64,000 bases of DNA from JAAOII01 sp965207945 (GCA_965207945.1 OZ242303.1:868001-932000); one strand, 5' to 3'. Counted from the stretch's first letter, positions 17,632 through 26,178 are shown. A program made the numbers and translations. Notes: generated by a model from the sequence alone, not told the origin.

Positions 17632-19585
17632 TTTTCTGCAAATTCAAGAGCCGGGTAGCCCATCTGGTAAATCAGAGAATAATCAACATTCTGGCGCAGG
17701 AGGCAAGGGAGAATATAAAGGGAACGCAAACACCCAGCCAAAACAGCATGCGGTTGGCATAGACCTGGGAACCACCCATTCTATAATTGCGGTTGTTTGC
17801 AAGGATAAACCCGAAGTGCTATGTAATGAGCAGGGCGAATCAATTGTTCCTTCAGTTGTGCATTATGGCGAGCAGCAGATAGAAGTTGGTAAGGCGGCAG
17901 TAGCTTATCGCGAACATGACCCTAAGAATACAATTTATTCGGTGAAACGGCTCATAGGCCATAGCTATGATGAGATAGTAGATGAAATTGCGCAAAATAA
18001 GCTGTTTGATATCTATGACTTTGCTAAAAGTCCGGCTAATATGCCGTTATTAATAACTCGGGCAGGTCCTAAAAGCCCAGTGGAGGTATCTGCAGAAATC
18101 CTTAAATATTTACGCTGCTTTGCTGATAGTAGGTTTGATAATATTAGCGGGGTTGTTATCACCGTTCCAGCATATTTTGATGATGCTCAGCGGCAGGCGG
18201 TGAAGGATGCTGCCATGCTGGCAAACCTTAATGTGTATCGCTTGCTGAACGAGCCAACTGCTGCAGCTATTGCCTATGCGCTTGATAAAAAGGCAGCAGG
18301 TGCGGTTGCCGTCTATGATTTGGGAGGAGGCACTTTTGATATATCAATCTTGCGCTTAGAAAAGGGCGTGTTTAGGGTTTTGGCAACTGGAGGCAACACG
18401 GCGCTGGGCGGAGATGATTTTGATATGACTTTGGCGCTATTTATTTTGTCAAAAATTAATGACGTGGGTGGCAAGGGGGGTGAATACAAGAATGGCAATA
18501 TCGGCGCAGACAAAATGAGTGATGAAGATAAAAGCATCTTATTATCTACCGCCAAGCACATCAAAGAACAACTTACTGACGAGGCAGCAGTGAGTGCTAA
18601 CCTAACACTAAGTGGCAAGAAATATGAATATCAAGTAACCAGGGAAGAGTTTAATCAGCTGATTAAAGCAGATGTAGAGAAAACCCTTACAACCTCGCTT
18701 GCGACCCTAAAGGATGCAAATATTACAACCGAGCAGTTAGATAATGTTATTTTGGTAGGCGGTTCCACACGTATTCCTCTAATCCGCGAACGGATTGGCG
18801 AGATTTTTAACCAGAAGCCATTATGTGAGATTGACCCTGATTTGGTAGTCGCTATGGGAGCGGCAATTCAAGCCGATGTTTTGGCAGGCAATCAAAAAGA
18901 AGATATGCTGCTACTGGACGTTATTCCACTTTCTTTGGGGCTTGAGACAATGGGCGGCTTGAACGAAAAACTTATAATGCGCAACTCATCCATCCCAGTA
19001 ACTGCAACCCATGACTTCACTACTTATAAAGATGGACAAAGTGCCATGTCATTCCAAATAGTGCAGGGCGAAAGAGAACTGGTACAGGACTGCCGCTCCT
19101 TAGCACACTTTACATTAAGAGGCATACCGCCTCAAGTGGCGGGTGCTGCGCGAATAAGGGTTACCTTCCAAGTGGATGCGGATGGACTATTGAGCGTATC
19201 AGCGCAGGATTTAACCAGCGGCACTATGACTAAAGTGGAGATTCAACCAACCTATGGGCTTAGTGCCGAAGAACTGAAAGTGATGTTAGAAAAATCTTTT
19301 CAGATGGCGGAGGAAGATATGCATATTAGGAAGTTGAAAACCAAAGAAGAGGATGCAAAGCAACTATTAGCGGCGTTAGAGAAGGCGTTGAACGATAAGG
19401 ACTTTATCCCTTCTGAATCTGAAGTTAATTCCATACAGGAGAAGATGCGTGCATTGGAAGCATTACTGAGTAAACCCCAAAATGCAGATGCATTGGAGGA
19501 AGCCATCCAGCAACTAAGCAATGCTGCAGAGGACTTCATTAACCGCCGTATGAAACACACCCTAAAACAAGCAATCAAAAAATAG
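17624..19585 (+). CDS. hscA: Fe-S cluster assembly chaperone HscA
   Basis: 653-aa Hsp70-type ATPase that, with HscB, drives cluster release from IscU. I chose the ATG at 17624 because MNNFLQIQEPG matches the E. coli start MALLQISEPG and overlaps hscB by 8 bp. Nucleotide-binding landmarks are GIDLGTTHS (45-53), VPAYFDDAQRQ and LLNEPTAAAIAYALD near 175-215, VYDLGGGTFDIS near 231 and GGSTRIPLIRERI near 380. The substrate-binding domain has QGERELVQDCRSLA and FQVDADGLLSVSA. An extra Gly/Asn-rich stretch lies between the first helix and the ATPase domain (about residues 12-42). No fdx or iscX follows. Confidence 0.96.
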   Translation: MNNFLQIQEPGSPSGKSENNQHSGAGGKGEYKGNANTQPKQHAVGIDLGTTHSIIAVVCKDKPEVLCNEQGESIVPSVVHYGEQQIEVGKAAVAYREHDPKNTIYSVKRLIGHSYDEIVDEIAQNKLFDIYDFAKSPANMPLLITRAGPKSPVEVSAEILKYLRCFADSRFDNISGVVITVPAYFDDAQRQAVKDAAMLANLNVYRLLNEPTAAAIAYALDKKAAGAVAVYDLGGGTFDISILRLEKGVFRVLATGGNTALGGDDFDMTLALFILSKINDVGGKGGEYKNGNIGADKMSDEDKSILLSTAKHIKEQLTDEAAVSANLTLSGKKYEYQVTREEFNQLIKADVEKTLTTSLATLKDANITTEQLDNVILVGGSTRIPLIRERIGEIFNQKPLCEIDPDLVVAMGAAIQADVLAGNQKEDMLLLDVIPLSLGLETMGGLNEKLIMRNSSIPVTATHDFTTYKDGQSAMSFQIVQGERELVQDCRSLAHFTLRGIPPQVAGAARIRVTFQVDADGLLSVSAQDLTSGTMTKVEIQPTYGLSAEELKVMLEKSFQMAEEDMHIRKLKTKEEDAKQLLAALEKALNDKDFIPSESEVNSIQEKMRALEALLSKPQNADALEEAIQQLSNAAEDFINRRMKHTLKQAIKK

Positions 19586-19848
19586 CTGTGCTTGTGCCGT
19601 GTCGCACTTATGTATAATGCATAAATTCTTGCGATACAGGTCTGTAGGGGCGGTGCTGCGCTCCGCCCGCAAAATGCCTAACACTTGCGATAGACCATCG
19701 GTATACTTGCATCACATTTAACCTACACAACTTGACTTTTATTGCAAACTTCTTAAACTTGTAATAAACGATTCCGCCCATAAGTTAATAAATGGGGGAT
19801 GTGGATTGTTATACAATCATTTATTATGGACAAACTTGAGAGGTGTTT
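19586..19848 (+). other. Intergenic stretch: GC-rich hairpin and first copy of a duplicated block
   Basis: No gene seen. A GC hairpin (GGGCGG at 19648-19653 with CCGCCC at 19663-19668) stands out from the AT-rich surroundings but has no T tract. The block at about 19731-19795 (ACTTGACTTTTATT ... GATTCCGCCCATAAGTTAATAAATGG) recurs with small changes at about 21922-21995. It is a dispersed repeat of this accessory region. Confidence 0.75.
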
Positions 19849-20790
19849 ATGTCGCAACTTAAATTTCAAACTCAGACCCAACTACAAACCCAAACCAGCA
19901 GGAGTTGCCTGCCTGGACTATTCTTGACATCAACGGGAATACTTAAAAGAATAGGCGTTTCGGCGTTACCTTTGTTATCAGCCGTGCTTTTACTATATGG
20001 CTGCGGCGTGTCACAAGGGGGAGATAATAATAGTGAAGCGGGGAATAAAAACAAGGTTAATATCAAAACCACTGGCAACTATCTTGTTATTACATCTAAT
20101 GGGATTCCATCACACAAGTATAGTCAAATAAGAGTGCAAGAGGATACACTTGATGTTGTGGCACAGAAGTATGACTTTAAAGTTCCACACTCGCCAAAGG
20201 CAAGTTCTTTGACAAAAGATGTAGGCAATAATATCTTTGCTGTTGCAACAAACGGCGTGCCTATTCAAACAGCGAATGCCCCTTGGCAATATACACGCGA
20301 CAAGAAATATAGATATGAGGCATTGTCTGGCGCTACACATTTAGGCGTAATGGATGAGCATAACGGGCATATTCATCCGGAAGATGGTGCCTATCATTAT
20401 CATGGCTTGCCTAACGGGTTGGTTAAGGAGCTGGGTGCGAATAAGGCGATGGTTATGATTGGCTATGCCGCAGACGGCTTTCCAGTGTATAACAATTACG
20501 GTTTCACGGACTACAAGAACGGTAAGGGAGCTTTTGTTGAGGTGGCGTCAAGCTATAAGTTGAGAGAAGGCGAGCGTTCTAAAGGCGAGCCGCATAGTGG
20601 TAAGTATGTTGAGGACTATGAATTTGTTAAGGGCTTAGGCAACCTTGACGAGTGTAATGGCAGATTTGGAGTTACTAAGGAATATCCCGATGGGATATAT
20701 CATTATTACCTTACTGCCAAGTTTCCTTTTGTACCACGTTGCTGGAAGGGGACACCGCACAATAGCTTTTTTCTAACCTGGAAAAAGTAG
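19849..20790 (+). CDS. YHYH-domain lipoprotein
   Basis: 313 aa from the ATG at 19849, chosen because a GAGAGG ribosome-binding site sits 5 nt upstream. The in-frame GTG at 19843 is inside that site. After a Gln/Thr-rich start a hydrophobic segment ends in LLLYGC, a lipobox (Cys near residue 50), so the protein is probably anchored in the outer membrane. The central region carries the signature HIHPEDGAYHYHGLPNGL and GYAADGFPVYNNYGF of the YHYH family, with a second histidine-rich element GIYHYYLTAKFPFVPRCW near the end. The biochemical role of YHYH proteins is not settled; metal binding is plausible from the histidines. Its 3' end is partly duplicated at about 21264-21312. Confidence 0.8.
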   Translation: MSQLKFQTQTQLQTQTSRSCLPGLFLTSTGILKRIGVSALPLLSAVLLLYGCGVSQGGDNNSEAGNKNKVNIKTTGNYLVITSNGIPSHKYSQIRVQEDTLDVVAQKYDFKVPHSPKASSLTKDVGNNIFAVATNGVPIQTANAPWQYTRDKKYRYEALSGATHLGVMDEHNGHIHPEDGAYHYHGLPNGLVKELGANKAMVMIGYAADGFPVYNNYGFTDYKNGKGAFVEVASSYKLREGERSKGEPHSGKYVEDYEFVKGLGNLDECNGRFGVTKEYPDGIYHYYLTAKFPFVPRCWKGTPHNSFFLTWKK

Positions 20791-20872
20791 TGTAGATACA
20801 AGGAGGGGGCATAAATTTAAAACAACTAATTTTTTTATTAAACCCATCGGTCATACTATTATAATGAGTATT

Positions 20873-21238
20873 ATGTATAACAATATCTGGGTTCAAGGGA
20901 ATAATAATGGCTATAAAAATATCTGTACGATAATAAGGATAGCAACTATGATATTCATTCTTGTAGTTTTATCTTTCTCTGTTTCCCTTTCACTAATTCC
21001 ATCTGCGATGGCAAATACTACACCTAACTATCTTCAAAATGTAAGCAGCGTTTTTGACTTCCTCACAGCTTTACTTTGGGGTGCATGGACTATTATTGCC
21101 GTTCTATTCGCCAAGGATTTAATGATGGGTCATGATGCTGCAGAGCTGAAAAGGAAGATATTCAAATTAATCAAGGCGGCAATAATTTTATTAATAATAA
21201 CTGCGTTGCCAACGTTGTTTGCGGGGCTTGCTAGTTAA
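20873..21238 (+). CDS. virB2: VirB2-type pilin, first copy
   Basis: 121 aa. A signal/membrane segment (IFILVVLSFSVSLSLIPSAMA) is followed by a short mature part with two hydrophobic helices (FLTALLWGAWTIIAVLFAKDLMMG and AAIILLIITALPTLFAGLAS), the VirB2 layout. It is a near-duplicate of the pilin at 22252 but lacks about 15 residues at the start of the mature protein. I chose ATG 20873, matching the paralogue start NNIWVQGNNN. The ATG at 20864 overlaps a TATAAT box at 20860-20865. The matching promoter of copy 2 has a consensus -35, whereas here the -35 is degenerate, and no ribosome-binding site is visible. It may be weakly expressed. Confidence 0.72.
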   Translation: MYNNIWVQGNNNGYKNICTIIRIATMIFILVVLSFSVSLSLIPSAMANTTPNYLQNVSSVFDFLTALLWGAWTIIAVLFAKDLMMGHDAAELKRKIFKLIKAAIILLIITALPTLFAGLAS

Positions 21239-21414
21239 TGAGCGCATATAACGGTCGCTTTATGCCATGTTGTTGGAAGGGGACGCCGCACGATAGCTTT
21301 TTCCCAACGATCTACATAGAGATATTTGAGCCAGACACTTTAACCTTCATGGCAAGGGTTGATTTTGGGTGTATAATACCCATATACAATTTAGATATGC
21401 ACAGTAGATAAATT
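21239..21414 (+). other. Recombination scar: virB3 5' end joined to YHYH gene 3' end
   Basis: After the first pilin, bases to about 21265 match the start of virB3 after the second pilin (22650-22677). The sequence then switches to a copy of the YHYH gene end: about 21264-21312 matches 20733-20781 (GTTGGAAGGGGAC, CCGCAC, ATAGCTTTTT). The remaining 100 bp hold a TATAAT at about 21372 inside a GGGT/ACCC dyad and lead into the 21415 gene. No intact gene is present. Confidence 0.78.
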
Positions 21415-21837
21415 ATGAAAGAAACTAATTACGAAAATAGAAACTCAGATTTAATGAACGCCGAGATTTATAATGCGCTGCGTTCTGCTGGCGTTGCTGA
21501 TGAAGCAGCCGAGAAGGCAGCCAAAGCATCCGCTAAGAGCTCTATGCAATACATTCAATTAAATCAAAAGATTGATAGTTCTGTTGCAGAACTTAACCAA
21601 AAGATTGATAGTTCCGTTGAACAACTTGACCACAAGATTGATAGTTCTGTTACAGAACTTAAACAGGATATTGGAAATCTCGACCATAAGGTTGATAATC
21701 TCGACCAAAAGCTTGATAGTTCTGTTGAGCGACTTGACCAAAAAATTGATAATAGATTTAATACCATGATAACTATACAAATTGGTTTAGCTGTAGGTTT
21801 AGTTGTAGTAGTTGCAGCCCAAATAATAACTCAGTAA
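21415..21837 (+). CDS. Coiled-coil protein with C-terminal membrane anchor
   Basis: 140 aa, family not firmly recognised (it resembles small DUF1640-like coiled-coil proteins). The N-terminus (NAEIYNALRSAGVADEAAEKAAKAS) is a helical domain. Residues 43-112 are heptad-like repeats of LNQKIDSSV, LDHKIDSSV and LDQKLDSSV type made by a 42-bp DNA repeat. The last 20 residues (MITIQIGLAVGLVVVVAAQIITQ region) form one membrane helix. The layout suggests a membrane-tethered rod, possibly linked to the secretion system on either side; that is inference. It sits between two pilin copies, downstream of a recombination scar. Confidence 0.7.
   Translation: MKETNYENRNSDLMNAEIYNALRSAGVADEAAEKAAKASAKSSMQYIQLNQKIDSSVAELNQKIDSSVEQLDHKIDSSVTELKQDIGNLDHKVDNLDQKLDSSVERLDQKIDNRFNTMITIQIGLAVGLVVVVAAQIITQ
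21564..21760 (+). repeat. Tandem repeats encoding the coiled coil of the 21415 gene
   Basis: Repeats of about 42 bp (with 21-bp sub-units) built around AAGATTGATAGTTCTGTT encode the KIDSSV heptads. Confidence 0.8.
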
Positions 21838-22251
21838 TTCTTACTCCCGAGGTAATCTATTACCATGGGGAATCGATACCTGCTAACTTTACTCGATCAC
21901 TCTAAAGATAGCATCGCATTTAATACACGCAACTTGACTTTTATTACAAATTCCTGACAATTATAATAAATGATTCCGCCCACAAGTTAATAAATGGAGG
22001 GGATAAATAGAGGAGAGGATTGACAAAGGAGGGGATAAATAAAGGGGAAATAAATAGAGGGGGGAATTTAATTTAAATAATACAACTTTTTTGATTAACC
22101 CTATTGACAAAATAATAATAACGAGTATAATGGGGTGATATAAATAAAAAGATACATCTTATTTAAACATGCATAAAAGCATGGAGATGATATCTTCTGA
22201 TATTGTAATTAGAATATTAATACCAATACATAGAGGTGAAGAATAACAATC
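21838..22251 (+). other. Regulatory and repeat region upstream of the virB operon
   Basis: No gene seen in this 414-bp gap. It holds the second copy of the block described at 19731 (about 21922-21995), then purine-rich repeats of GAGGGGATAAATA type (about 21993-22065). From about 22055 it is homologous to the leader of the first pilin. A consensus promoter at 22104-22131 is followed by a 115-nt leader with two small hairpins (CATGC/GCATG near 22170; GATATC/GATATT near 22189) and a GAGGTG ribosome-binding site before the ATG at 22252. Confidence 0.75.
22104..22131 (+). promoter_or_regulatory. Consensus sigma-70 promoter of the virB operon
   Basis: TTGACA at 22104-22109 and TATAAT at 22126-22131 are both perfect consensus boxes separated by 16 bp. 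They lie about 120 bp before the virB2 copy 2 start. This is the best promoter match seen in the window. Confidence 0.85.
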
Positions 22252-22650
22252 ATGTGTAACAATATCTGGGTTCAAGGAAATAATAATGGCTGTAGAAATG
22301 GCCGAGCGATAATAAGGATAGCAACTACGATATTCATTCTTGTAGTTTTATCTTTCTCTGTCTCTCTTTCACTAATTCCATCTGCAATGGCAAACACTTT
22401 GCCTAACTATCTTCAAGGCGGGGGAGATGCTGTGCGCACCCTTGGTAACTTCATAAATAACGCTTTAAGCTTCCTCACGGCTTTACTTTGGGGTATATGG
22501 ACTATTATTGCGGTTCTATTCGCCAAGGATTTAATGATGGGTCATGATGCTGAGGCGCTGAAAACCAAAGTGTTTAAATTAGGCGCGGCGGCATTAATCC
22601 TATTAATGATAACCGCTCTGCCAACGTTGTTTGCGGGGTTTGCCAACTAA
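22252..22650 (+). CDS. virB2: VirB2-type major pilin, second copy
   Basis: 132 aa. The N-terminal region is similar to copy 1, with a signal/membrane segment ending SAMANT. The mature part is GGGDAVRTLGNFINNALSFL followed by two hydrophobic helices flanking a charged AKDLMMGHDAEALKTK loop, the cyclic or linear VirB2 pilin plan. It has the consensus promoter and a GAGGTG ribosome-binding site. Its stop overlaps the next ATG (TAATG), so it heads the virB operon. It is probably the functional pilin of the pair. Confidence 0.8.
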   Translation: MCNNIWVQGNNNGCRNGRAIIRIATTIFILVVLSFSVSLSLIPSAMANTLPNYLQGGGDAVRTLGNFINNALSFLTALLWGIWTIIAVLFAKDLMMGHDAEALKTKVFKLGAAALILLMITALPTLFAGFAN

Positions 22651-22969
22651 TGAGCGCATATAACGGTCGCTTTATGCCACGCTCTATATTTGGTTTGCCT
22701 ATGGCGGCAGTAGTTTACTCTTCATTATCATTTTGCTGTTTGGTTATGTTATTAATCCCCGCAGCGGAGCTTCATTTATTACGCCCGTTATTTTTGGCTG
22801 GCTGTGTTTTAGCACTATTGAGAACGAGACGGATAATCCGCGCTGGTTCTTTGGTGGTGATAATACAGGCAATTTCAAAAGAACGGGCTTTGAAGCTAGC
22901 AAAAAGAGTTGGGGAGGTGGGTTAGTATATGCAACTAATGAATTGTCTAACTCACTGGCATTTTATTGA
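22650..22969 (+). CDS. virB3: VirB3-like subunit, apparently split by a frameshift
   Basis: The frame that opens at the TAATG junction (ATG 22650) encodes MSAYNGRFMPRSIFGLPMAAV, a good VirB3 start. It then continues to 22925 with a sequence unlike VirB3. The -1 frame instead gives a hydrophobic segment (SSLLFIIILLFGYVINP) and an end RTGFEASKKSWGGGLVYATNEL, reminiscent of the conserved VirB3 tail with its W-G...SY element, stopping at 22969 inside virB4. Together the two parts make about 100 residues, the normal VirB3 size. The switch would lie near 22700-22725. A real frameshift, a sequencing error and programmed slippage are all possible. Confidence 0.55.
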
Positions 22970-25298
22970 TGATAATTATATGTTGCATACAGATGGAACT
23001 ATAAGCGCCATTGCAAAGATAAGCGGCTATGACATTTATATGGAGGATGCGAGTTTGTCTATTGACATTGTAAACTCACTGAGAAATGTAATTAATGAGA
23101 TGCCACTTGATTTATCTTTGGAAGTTCATCTTAAAAGAAGAAAGGATAATGGCTCAGCGCATCGTTATATGCAAAGCAATATAACACGTGAGGCAGAGAT
23201 ATTACGTCCTTTGCGTCAATGTTATATTGACCATATTGCTAATTATTTATATGTGAATAACATTTATATAGTGTTGCAATACCGCAACAATTCTTCTGTT
23301 ATTAAGTTCTATGAGTTTTGGGGTTCTTCAGGGTTAAAACAGGCGCTAAATAGAGCCCAGAAGAGGAGTGAGAAGCTGGCGCAATACTGCGCTAAGCTGG
23401 CGGGGAATCTTAGCGGCTTTGAATTGCTTAATGCGCAAGATGCTACTAAGTTTCTATATGAATCATCGCATCACAGGGACTGCACTTTGTTGCCGGATAA
23501 TTCTTATCCATTAAAAGAAGTGCTGACTCCGACAGGTGAGGTGCGTGATGGTTGTTACATAATGAATGGCATCAGAGTTAAGCCGTCGCTATTATATTTT
23601 TATCCTGAACCAGATATCCGTTTAGTCACGGATATGTTGGCATCCTTGCCTATGGAATTAGACCTTTCTTTGTATTTGTGTCGTTGTGATTATAGTAGTT
23701 TGTTACGCAAAAGCGGCTCGGAAGAAGTTCGGCAGGGGCGTCAAATAAGCAATGCAGATGTGGAGGGGGAAAGACGCTTGCAAGAGATAGCTGATTGGCG
23801 TCGCCATGTGGTTGATAACGGATTGCAGATTTTTAATAATGTCTTTTACATAAAGCTTTATGGCACTCAAGAGCAATTAGAGCAGCATTGTAACGAACTT
23901 AATGAGCAGTTTGCCGCTATGGGTGCTTTGTTAGAAAGTGAGAGATTGCCTAATTATTCTATGGTCTATTCCCTGCCGTGCAATATGTATCGTTCTAAAT
24001 TTAAGAGACAAGACCATACGGATATGGTTTTGTGTTTGTTGCCAGCGGCGCAATTTTACAATGGAAACGGCTATGAAGAAGGGCTGGTTGCTACCAATTT
24101 TACCTTTACGGGTTTTGACCTTAGCAATAAAACAGGAGGGGAGTTTTATCATTCAATGACAATTGCTAAAACTGGCAGTGGCAAAGGGGTTCTAAACTGC
24201 GCCCGCATTGTTCAGCTATACGGCCTTGGCTATGATTTTTATGCAATTGAGATTGGCAATACTTATGAGTTTTTGTTTAAGCTTCTGGGCGGCTCTTATG
24301 TATCCATTGACCCAGATAGCAGTGTTATTAATCCTTTTCCGCCAATTAGTGAGGTTCCGCAAACACTAACAAGTTTATTGGTGACTCCTACCATCCGCGC
24401 AATGGCAAAGATATTTACTGACGGCAGAGATGGGCTTAGTATTCATGAAGTTGCAGTATGCGAGATGGCTTTCAAGAAAATATATACCAAACAATATATC
24501 CGTAAGAATAAGATTAAGCAGGCGCCAACCCTTAATGATTTCTATCAAGGGCTGGGGTGTATAGAGGAATCTTCACTTAGTGATAAACAGAAACAGGCGC
24601 GGGATGAGGTGCTTAAAAATATAAAGAGTTTCCTTGATACCATAATAGGAGAAAGGTTTAAATCGGATGATAATCTCACCGTCCATGATGGCATATTTGG
24701 CGCTGACTTTAAGAACTTGAAAGATGATGCTCAACTTATGCTGGTGTATATGACATTCTTAAGCTTGAGATATGGGCAAAAGGCGTTGTTTCAGCAAACA
24801 CCAACTTTTATCATAATAGACGAGTTGCATGAGTTTATCCGCATTGATAAAGAAACCATAAGAATACTTTGCTCGCAAGTGGCGCGCATGGGACGAAAAG
24901 AAAGGGGCTATATAAATATTATTACTCAAGAAGCATCCGATATAACTAATCTTGACCCAGCTCTTATTAACCAAATGCATATTGTTAACTTGCTTTATAC
25001 GGAGAGTAATCATGACAAACTACGAGAGTATTTTGCTTCTTTTAATGAGAGGGCATTTACAACCTGGAAAGAGTATGAGCAAAATCAGGCAAACTATCGT
25101 TCGGCTTTAATTGGCTTTGGCAATAAATGGACTGATAGTTTTTTAACCTACCCAAAAGAAATTATGGCATTGGCTGATACCAGTAGCGCATCTTTACAGA
25201 TTAAGAAAAAAATACTTGCAAGAAACCAGAATATGCAACAAGCATATCAGGAACTATTATATTATTATGAAAATGGAGAAGACCATGCGAGAAGTTAA
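22929..25298 (+). CDS. virB4: VirB4-type secretion ATPase
   Basis: 789 aa, the usual VirB4/TraC size. The N-terminal domain begins FIDDNYMLHTDGTISAIAKISG. The C-terminal ATPase domain has Walker A KTGSGKGV near residues 416-423 and Walker B PTFIIIDELHEF near 625-636. The Walker A has GKG where VirB4 normally has GK followed by Thr or Ser, a form better known from VirD4 coupling proteins. Late motifs (QVARMGRKERGYINIITQEASDI) fit the family. It powers pilus assembly and substrate transfer at the inner membrane. It overlaps the shifted virB3 frame by 41 bp and virB5 by 14 bp. Confidence 0.88.
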   Translation: MQLMNCLTHWHFIDDNYMLHTDGTISAIAKISGYDIYMEDASLSIDIVNSLRNVINEMPLDLSLEVHLKRRKDNGSAHRYMQSNITREAEILRPLRQCYIDHIANYLYVNNIYIVLQYRNNSSVIKFYEFWGSSGLKQALNRAQKRSEKLAQYCAKLAGNLSGFELLNAQDATKFLYESSHHRDCTLLPDNSYPLKEVLTPTGEVRDGCYIMNGIRVKPSLLYFYPEPDIRLVTDMLASLPMELDLSLYLCRCDYSSLLRKSGSEEVRQGRQISNADVEGERRLQEIADWRRHVVDNGLQIFNNVFYIKLYGTQEQLEQHCNELNEQFAAMGALLESERLPNYSMVYSLPCNMYRSKFKRQDHTDMVLCLLPAAQFYNGNGYEEGLVATNFTFTGFDLSNKTGGEFYHSMTIAKTGSGKGVLNCARIVQLYGLGYDFYAIEIGNTYEFLFKLLGGSYVSIDPDSSVINPFPPISEVPQTLTSLLVTPTIRAMAKIFTDGRDGLSIHEVAVCEMAFKKIYTKQYIRKNKIKQAPTLNDFYQGLGCIEESSLSDKQKQARDEVLKNIKSFLDTIIGERFKSDDNLTVHDGIFGADFKNLKDDAQLMLVYMTFLSLRYGQKALFQQTPTFIIIDELHEFIRIDKETIRILCSQVARMGRKERGYINIITQEASDITNLDPALINQMHIVNLLYTESNHDKLREYFASFNERAFTTWKEYEQNQANYRSALIGFGNKWTDSFLTYPKEIMALADTSSASLQIKKKILARNQNMQQAYQELLYYYENGEDHARS

Positions 25299-26178
25299 TA
25301 CTCCAGTCAGAGCCACATTGCTGCTTTGGCGCTTATATCGTGGCAGGATTAATGATATGAAGGATTTATTTATGCTAGTCGGTTATTATCTGTATCTATT
25401 GGCAACATTTTATCTTGAGGTTCCTTATAAATACTGTCGTCTAATAATTAGATTGGTGCGGATTCTATTACGTTTTGTATGGTTAGGGACTAAATATATG
25501 AAACTGTACTTGCTGCATCTTCGTTTGTTGTATCTGGTGATTAAGTACAAAATAATAAAGTTTATTCTGTCGCTTTTATTGGCACTGGCAGTAGTTATTT
25601 ATACGCCTTTTGCTAAGGCAGATGCTCTTGGGGCTACTGACTCAATTGAGATACTCAAGCTTACCGAAATAATAGCTCAGATGACCCAACTGTTAGACAA
25701 AACAGAACAATTTATTCAATTGCAGGAAGAGCTTGAAAATTTGCAAGAACGTTCTTTTTTTCGTAAGGCGGCAAATTATGCCCAACAAATAGAATTACTT
25801 GCATCTTTGGGCGGGAAGAGTGTAAATGGCTTGAAATATGCGCAACAACTTATCGCCCTTGATGCTGCCGTATCTGAGTTAAGGAGGGTTGGAGAGCGCG
25901 CTCAGAGTTTTGAAGCGCGTCGTGGTTTGTATGGCTTTGCCGATTCGTTGGAACTTTTGATTGACGCTGGAACTGCGCTGGAAACAACCAGTAACTTACT
26001 AACAGACATTGCATCTTCAGATAAGTATAATTCTCAGGACCAATTATTGGCTGGAATTCATTGGACTCTAACTAAGATGGATTCTGATAACAGCCGAGCG
26101 CAGTTTGCTCGTGATATTGGGCGTCTTAATAATGAGCATATTATGTTTGGCGCATTTAACGTATTTAGTTCGCAATGA
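25285..26178 (+). CDS. VirB5/TrbJ-like protein with long hydrophobic N-terminus
   Basis: 297 aa from ATG 25285, which has GGAG 7 nt upstream and overlaps virB4. The C-terminal 170 residues, after a signal-like segment (IIKFILSLLLALAVVIYTPFAKA), are helical and Gln/Leu-rich (ILKLTEIIAQMTQLLDKTEQF). This resembles VirB5/TrbJ pilus-tip proteins and fits the position between virB4 and virB6. The roughly 70 residues before that contain more hydrophobic, Tyr/Arg-rich helices (LFMLVGYYLYLLATFYLEV), which VirB5 proteins normally lack. An internal ATG at 25498 would give a more normal precursor. The assignment rests mostly on gene order. Confidence 0.6.
   Translation: MREVNTPVRATLLLWRLYRGRINDMKDLFMLVGYYLYLLATFYLEVPYKYCRLIIRLVRILLRFVWLGTKYMKLYLLHLRLLYLVIKYKIIKFILSLLLALAVVIYTPFAKADALGATDSIEILKLTEIIAQMTQLLDKTEQFIQLQEELENLQERSFFRKAANYAQQIELLASLGGKSVNGLKYAQQLIALDAAVSELRRVGERAQSFEARRGLYGFADSLELLIDAGTALETTSNLLTDIASSDKYNSQDQLLAGIHWTLTKMDSDNSRAQFARDIGRLNNEHIMFGAFNVFSSQ

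Noticed and set aside
19640..19670. GC-rich hairpin after hscA as a terminator
   Set aside because: No T tract follows the stem; left as an unexplained structure.
19731..21995. The duplicated TTGACTTTTATT block as an attachment site or IS end
   Set aside because: No integrase or transposase is nearby and no matching inverted ends were seen; treated as a duplicated segment only.
22733..22969. Independent 78-residue gene starting at TTG 22733
   Set aside because: No ribosome-binding site; its sequence is better explained as the shifted second half of virB3.
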